From NCBI GenBank assembly GCA_029782355.1, contig JAKOUY010000011.1, positions 186,001 to 250,000 of the forward strand: a stretch of 64,000 bases of DNA, read 5' to 3'. Origin of the DNA: Actinomycetes bacterium (GTDB taxonomy: Bacteria > Actinomycetota > Acidimicrobiia > Acidimicrobiales > Ilumatobacteraceae). Below are positions 61,214-64,000 of the stretch, piece by piece. The position numbers were made by a program, and so were the translations under genes. The notes under the pieces are model-generated. The model was given only the letters and a program-made list of their open reading frames with translations. It was not told where the DNA came from and did not search any database. How positions within the stretch are numbered: the stretch's first letter is position 1; the number at the start of each line of letters is the position of its first letter.

Positions 61214-61259
61214 ACGCTAGGAACGCATCCGGAGCAGGGGAAGACTTACAATTTTGTAA
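61214..61259 (-). promoter_or_regulatory. Proximal promoter and palindrome of the NlpC/P60 gene
   Basis: TAGCGT (61214-61219, minus) is a -10 candidate about 47 nt before the ATG. The upstream palindrome TTACAATTTTGTAA (61246-61259) is AT-rich, unusual in this GC-rich sequence, and may be an operator. A distal, stronger promoter exists at 61613-61640. Confidence 0.45.
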
Positions 61260-61280
61260 TTCGACCGCACAAGCGCACAA

Positions 61281-61298
61281 GCGGGGGAAATCCCCCGC
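61281..61298. other. Hairpin in the NlpC/P60 leader
   Basis: GCGGGGGA and TCCCCCGC form a perfect 8-bp stem with a 2-base centre, so the practical loop is 4 nt. The flanking tandem CGCACAAG CGCACAAG (61266-61281) is a short direct repeat. On the minus strand no T-run follows. Possible attenuator or RNA stability element. Confidence 0.4.
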
Positions 61299-61310
61299 AG
61301 GTCAGTCGGG

Positions 61311-61354
61311 CATAGTTTCGAGACCCTCGCCGCAGCGCCATCCATAGTTTCGAG
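61311..61354. repeat. Direct repeat CATAGTTTCGAG, two copies 32 bp apart
   Basis: Copies at 61311-61322 and 61343-61354. Thirty-two base pairs is about three helical turns, so both would face the same side of the DNA, as expected for a cooperatively bound protein. They lie in the otherwise gene-free 61168-61687 interval. Confidence 0.5.
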
Positions 61355-61551
61355 CCGTCCCGAGACCTCTGGACGACTTCGGTGCGAGGAGCGCCGTCCC
61401 GTGGCAGATCCGTCGCGCCGGGCGAGTCCGGCGGAAATCCGGTGGACGACCAGGGGATCGCCACCGACCGGCCATCCCGGGGGGCGCCCACGGCGATCCG
61501 CCACGGCGGCGGCACGTCGCAGCCAGGTCCGGCGGACGCAGCCACCCGTGA

Positions 61552-61605
61552 TTAGGTCGAGGACATCGGAACTCGCCGGTGTCGATGGCCCGATCGGATT
61601 GACAT
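61552..61605 (-). CDS. Leaderless micro-ORF, 17 codons
   Basis: MSIRSGHRHRRVPMSST then TAA. Its ATG lies exactly 7 nt after TATAAT (61613-61618), the same geometry as the window's leaderless genes. The peptide is Arg/His-rich. It could be a regulatory leader peptide for the downstream cell-wall hydrolase. No homologue is known to me. Confidence 0.35.
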   Translation of the reverse strand: MSIRSGHRHRRVPMSST

Positions 61606-61612
61606 AACGATG

Positions 61613-61640
61613 ATTATAGGCGCTCTGGGCGAGGGCTCAA
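61613..61640 (-). promoter_or_regulatory. Strong promoter reading toward the NlpC/P60 gene
   Basis: TTGAGC (61635-61640), 16-bp spacer, perfect TATAAT (61613-61618) on the minus strand, in a locally AT-rich patch. Transcription from near 61606 would give a leader of about 440 nt before the hydrolase ATG. Confidence 0.6.
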
Positions 61641-61687
61641 ATGGCTCATGCGGCGCGTCGACGAGGCCCGGACTGCGCCGGCGCCGG

Positions 61688-62053
61688 TCAGCTCGCCGGC
61701 TCGATCCGTCGCTCGGTCAGCGGGACGGCTGCGTCGAGCAGCCAGCGCAACGCCTCCATCGCCTCCTCGGCGGCCATCCCGTCGGCGAGATCCCGCTGGG
61801 TGTCGGCCACTGCACACGACAGCACGTACAGGTCGTCGTGCAGCGCAGCGAGCTGCTCGCGCGTCACCACCAGCTGCTGGTCGCTGATCGCCAGCTCCCG
61901 GGCTCGCTGGCGGGCCACCCAGTCCCATTGCCGGCACCGTGCCGAGCAATAGCGTCTCGGTCGCCCTGGGCCGCGTCGGGGCTCGAGCACGTGCCGGCAC
62001 CACGCGCACCGTCGCTCCTCCGGCACCACCAGGTCATCGGTTGATTCCGTCAT
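61688..62053 (-). CDS. Small zinc-finger protein
   Basis: Protein of 121 aa. Cys16/Cys19 (RCAWCRHVL) and Cys36/Cys40 (RRYCSARCRQWDW) form a treble-clef-like zinc site typical of small actinobacterial proteins with a GRPRRYCS motif. The rest is helical (QQLVVTREQLAALHDDLYVL). DNA or RNA binding is plausible. The ATG lies inside the TTCCGTCATGACGAAA palindrome, suggesting autoregulation or shared control with the divergent DUF167 gene. Confidence 0.72.
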   Translation of the reverse strand: MTESTDDLVVPEERRCAWCRHVLEPRRGPGRPRRYCSARCRQWDWVARQRARELAISDQQLVVTREQLAALHDDLYVLSCAVADTQRDLADGMAAEEAMEALRWLLDAAVPLTERRIEPAS

Positions 62054-62060
62054 GACGAAA
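62045..62060. promoter_or_regulatory. Second copy of the CGTCATGACG palindrome
   Basis: TTCCGTCATGACGAAA, one base from the perfect copy at 59917-59932. It overlaps the zinc-finger gene start codon and the expected -35 position of the divergent DUF167 gene. Confidence 0.45.
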
Positions 62061-62086
62061 TTGTGCCATGCGCTACCCTGCCCGCC

Positions 62087-62368
62087 GTGGATGTCCAGGT
62101 TCACGTCCGTCCGGGCGCACGCCGCACCGAGTTGGCCGGCCTGCACGACGGCGTGCTGGCCGTGCGCCTCGCCGCGCCGGCAGTCGACGGGCGAGCCAAC
62201 GAGGCCCTGGTCGCCGCCCTCGCCCACTGGCTGGCCGTGCGGCCATCGGCCGTCTCGATCCACCGTGGGCACCACGCCCGGCGCAAGACCGTGCGGATCG
62301 AGGGGCTCGACGCCGAGTCGCTGGCCGCGCTGCTGGACCGGGCTCGCTCAGCCGTCGACCAGCGCTGA
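62087..62368 (+). CDS. DUF167 (YggU) family protein
   Basis: Protein of 93 aa with the conserved VDVQVHVRPGARRTELAG, APAVDGRANEALVAALA and GHHARRKTVRIEG segments of DUF167. Role unknown. GTG at 62087 is supported by TACCCT 7 nt upstream. Its 3' end overlaps the convergent RpiR gene by 21 bp. Confidence 0.9.
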   Translation: MDVQVHVRPGARRTELAGLHDGVLAVRLAAPAVDGRANEALVAALAHWLAVRPSAVSIHRGHHARRKTVRIEGLDAESLAALLDRARSAVDQR

Positions 62369-63226
62369 GCGGGCCCGCCATGCGGCCTCGGCCCGGTCGA
62401 GGCGCGACGACGCCGGCTCGCGCAACCGGTCGGCCACCATGGCGACCAGCAGGTTGAACAACGCCAAGGTCCCGACGTGGCTGTCGAACGGGCCACCCCC
62501 GCCGGCCGACACGACGACGGTGGCGTCGGCGACCGCTGCCAGGGGCGAGAGCAGCCGGTCGGTCAGCGCCAGGTGCCAGGCCCCGGCGGCGCGGGTGGCC
62601 TCGATCACCTCGATCACCCATCGGTCGTAGCGCCGGAGATCGACCACGACGACGACGTCGGCGGCACGGACCAGCGCCCCCAGGCGGGCGGCACGCACCG
62701 GGTTGCCGTCGAGCATCGTCACTCGGTCGCGCAGCGTGGCCAGGTCGTCGACGAACTGCCCGGCGACCCCGGCGGACGCATCGCCGGACACCACCCACAC
62801 GGCCGCCTCCGGGTTGGCCAGTCGCTCGGCAGCCTGCCGGGCGATCACCGGGTCGAGCTCCCCCAGCGACGCCCGCACATTCTCAACCTCCAGTTGAAGG
62901 TGATGCTCGATCTGGTCGATGTTGCCGCGCTCTCGAATGCGCTCGTGCGCCGGACGGAGTTGGCGCGCCAGCCCGTGCTGGACGGCCCCCTGCAGGGTGC
63001 TGAACCCGTCGTAGCCGAGCTTGCTGGCCAGGCGGACCACGGTGGCGGCCCCGACGTCGGCCTGCTCGGCCAATTCGGCCACCGTGCCGAAGGCGACGAG
63101 CTGGGGGCGCTCCAAGACGACCTCGGCCACTCGGCGTTCGGCCGGGGTCAGCGACTGCCCAGCCTTGGCGATCCGCTGGCTGACCTCCACGGTGGGAGCG
63201 TAGCCGCCGGTCGTTGAATCGAACAT
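62348..63226 (-). CDS. MurR/RpiR-family transcriptional regulator
   Basis: Regulator of 292 aa. The N-terminal HTH_6 domain (LTPAERRVAEVVLERPQLVAFGTVAELAEQADVGAATVVRLASKLG, residues about 26-70) binds DNA; residues 120-260 are a SIS sugar-phosphate-binding domain (VWVVSGDASAGVAGQFVDDLA; VVVVVDLRRYDRW). It probably controls the divergent dioxygenase gene through the palindromic GAACATTCCGAATGC region over the start codon. ATG at 63226; a GTG near 63190 would give a shorter protein. Confidence 0.88.
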   Translation of the reverse strand: MFDSTTGGYAPTVEVSQRIAKAGQSLTPAERRVAEVVLERPQLVAFGTVAELAEQADVGAATVVRLASKLGYDGFSTLQGAVQHGLARQLRPAHERIRERGNIDQIEHHLQLEVENVRASLGELDPVIARQAAERLANPEAAVWVVSGDASAGVAGQFVDDLATLRDRVTMLDGNPVRAARLGALVRAADVVVVVDLRRYDRWVIEVIEATRAAGAWHLALTDRLLSPLAAVADATVVVSAGGGGPFDSHVGTLALFNLLVAMVADRLREPASSRLDRAEAAWRARSALVDG

Positions 63227-63243
63227 TCCGAATGCGATAGACT
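63214..63243 (+). promoter_or_regulatory. Dioxygenase promoter overlapped by palindrome
   Basis: TTGAAT (63214-63219), 18-bp spacer, TAGACT (63238-63243). Within the spacer lies CATTCCGAATG (63224-63234), symmetrical about one base, also covering the RpiR start codon. A regulator here would block both genes. Confidence 0.55.
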
Positions 63244-63292
63244 TCTGGAACAAGCGTTTCAGCCGACCGCCTCGCCGACCGAGGAGATCCCG

Positions 63293-64000
63293 ATGACCGA
63301 CCTGCACCTCGTCCACCCCGCTCCCGCCGGCTCTGTCGGCCATCATCACGCCACCCCGCCGGTGGTGCCGGCCGAGGGCTGGCCCGCCGCTCCAGCCGAC
63401 TGGATCCTCGACGAGGCCGGGCTCGATCAGGCCCGCGCCACTCCCCTCCCCGAACTCGTCCGCCGCGCCCTGGCCGACCTCGATCACGCCGCCGCCGGCG
63501 CGGTGATCCTGCGCGGTGTCCCCGTCGGGACCCTCCCGCCCACCCCGACCTCCCCCACCGAGCCGACCACCAAGGACCACGCCAGCGAGTTCGCCCTGAT
63601 GACGGTGGCGACGGCCCTCGGTGAGCCGGTCGGCTACGCCCCCGAGCACGGCGGCGACCTGATCCAGAACATCGTCCCGACGCGCACTGCGTCCAGCCGG
63701 CAGGTGTCGACGTCGTCCAAGGTCGAGCTGATGTTCCACACCGAGGCCGCCTTCCACCCGCACCGCCCGAGGTTCCTGCTGCTGCTGTGCCTACGCGGCG
63801 ACGAGTCGGCGCTGACCACCCTGGCCAGCAGCCACGAGCTCCGTCGGGTCCTGGCGCCGGAGGTGGTCGAGATCCTGCGCCAGCCGCGCTTCCGGACGGC
63901 CGTCGACGAGTCGTACCTGCACGGGCGGACCAACGAGCTCGGCGCACCCATGGCCGTGCTCACCGACGAGCGGATGATCTTCGACGCCGACCTGATGGTC
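63293..64000 (+). CDS. TauD/clavaminate-synthase-like dioxygenase (partial)
   Basis: Non-haem iron/2-oxoglutarate oxygenase, 236 codons before the window end. The iron-binding HxE is in LMFHTEAAFHPHRP (H-T-E), as in clavaminate synthase and asparagine/arginine hydroxylases, rather than the HxD of TauD. GYAPEHGGDLIQNIVPTR also fits that subgroup. A ribosome binding site GAGGAG (63281-63286) precedes the ATG. It may hydroxylate an amino acid; regulated by the divergent RpiR protein. The distal His and Arg are outside the window. Confidence 0.85.
   Translation, partial: MTDLHLVHPAPAGSVGHHHATPPVVPAEGWPAAPADWILDEAGLDQARATPLPELVRRALADLDHAAAGAVILRGVPVGTLPPTPTSPTEPTTKDHASEFALMTVATALGEPVGYAPEHGGDLIQNIVPTRTASSRQVSTSSKVELMFHTEAAFHPHRPRFLLLLCLRGDESALTTLASSHELRRVLAPEVVEILRQPRFRTAVDESYLHGRTNELGAPMAVLTDERMIFDADLMV

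Noticed and set aside
61311-61354. CRISPR array
   Set aside because: Only two 12-bp copies with a 20-bp gap, no cas genes anywhere in the window.
61168-61610. ydaO (c-di-AMP) riboswitch before the NlpC/P60 gene
   Set aside because: The context fits, but on the transcribed strand I do not find the GGGGTGAATC-type core or the conserved 3' junction; only a simple GC hairpin and repeats are present. Left as an undefined leader.
61200-61640. tmRNA, RNase P RNA or SRP RNA in the gene-free interval
   Set aside because: No tRNA-like ends with TTCGA loop and CCA, no P4 helix or SRP tetraloop sequence on either strand.

Overview
The window is high-GC chromosomal DNA (about 70% GC by eye) from an actinobacterium, most plausibly of the Acidimicrobiia/Ilumatobacter type. 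Support for this includes dense gene packing with ATGA/GTGA stop-start overlaps, many GTG starts, an F420-type LLM oxidoreductase, a FtsR-like regulator, and the order pgsA-like ... gcvH, FHA/GarA-like, ftsR, DUF151, merR, gcvT ... gcvP. That order matches the Mycobacterium tuberculosis Rv1822-Rv1832 neighbourhood, as far as I recall it. A second support is that at least 22 genes carry a TAnnnT -10 box 6-9 nt upstream of the start codon, the actinobacterial leaderless-mRNA pattern. I see no IS element, phage, integrase or CRISPR array. The genus assignment is inference.

Region 1 (1-11.5 kb) is accessory catabolism and transport. It holds an SsuA/NMT1-type ABC importer with an SDR, a cytosine-deaminase-like amidohydrolase and a GDPD-family phosphodiesterase. 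A divergent aldehyde dehydrogenase follows. Next is a minus-strand operon: membrane desaturase, PhnD-like binding protein without signal peptide, iron-dependent alcohol dehydrogenase, enolase-superfamily enzyme and DMT transporter. A perfect 10-bp inverted repeat upstream of the divergent XRE-family regulator is its likely operator.

Region 2 (12.4-33.4 kb) is a methylated-amine (betaine-type) degradation island. It has two non-pyrrolysine MttB-family methyltransferases, a cognate-looking corrinoid protein, an NADH:flavin oxidoreductase of the N-methylproline/dimethylglycine demethylase type, and a dimethylglycine/sarcosine dehydrogenase. It also has a complete heterotetrameric sarcosine oxidase (soxA, G, B, D), a Tat-exported Dpp-like ABC importer with fused ATPases, a PhyH dioxygenase, a YeiH-like exporter and a TetR regulator. 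The same 28-bp inverted-repeat operator sits at the mttB1/dpp intergenic region, in front of mttB2, and between tetR and the corrinoid gene. This defines a probable local TetR regulon. The inferred route runs from quaternary amine to dimethyl- then monomethylglycine-type intermediates and glycine, and could feed the glycine cleavage genes at 52-60 kb. The sarcosine oxidase alpha gene contains a 65-bp near-perfect palindrome where part of its Rossmann domain should be.

Region 3 (33.4-49 kb) is mostly housekeeping. It holds acyl-CoA synthetase and dehydrogenase, IspH, a DUF512 radical-SAM/PDZ protein, Der GTPase, enoyl-CoA hydratase, an LLM oxidoreductase, tRNA-Pro(GGG), a methyltransferase, a TauE exporter, acylphosphatase, an AAA ATPase, a broken SDR fragment, an ABC-2 exporter, a SRAP peptidase and a HIT protein.

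Region 4 (49-64 kb) is the glycine cleavage/GarA neighbourhood plus a nucleotidyltransferase-phosphomannomutase fusion. It ends with a LysM-NlpC/P60 cell-wall hydrolase behind an unusually long structured leader, a zinc-finger protein, a DUF167 protein, and an RpiR regulator divergent from a TauD/clavaminate-synthase-like dioxygenase cut by the window end.
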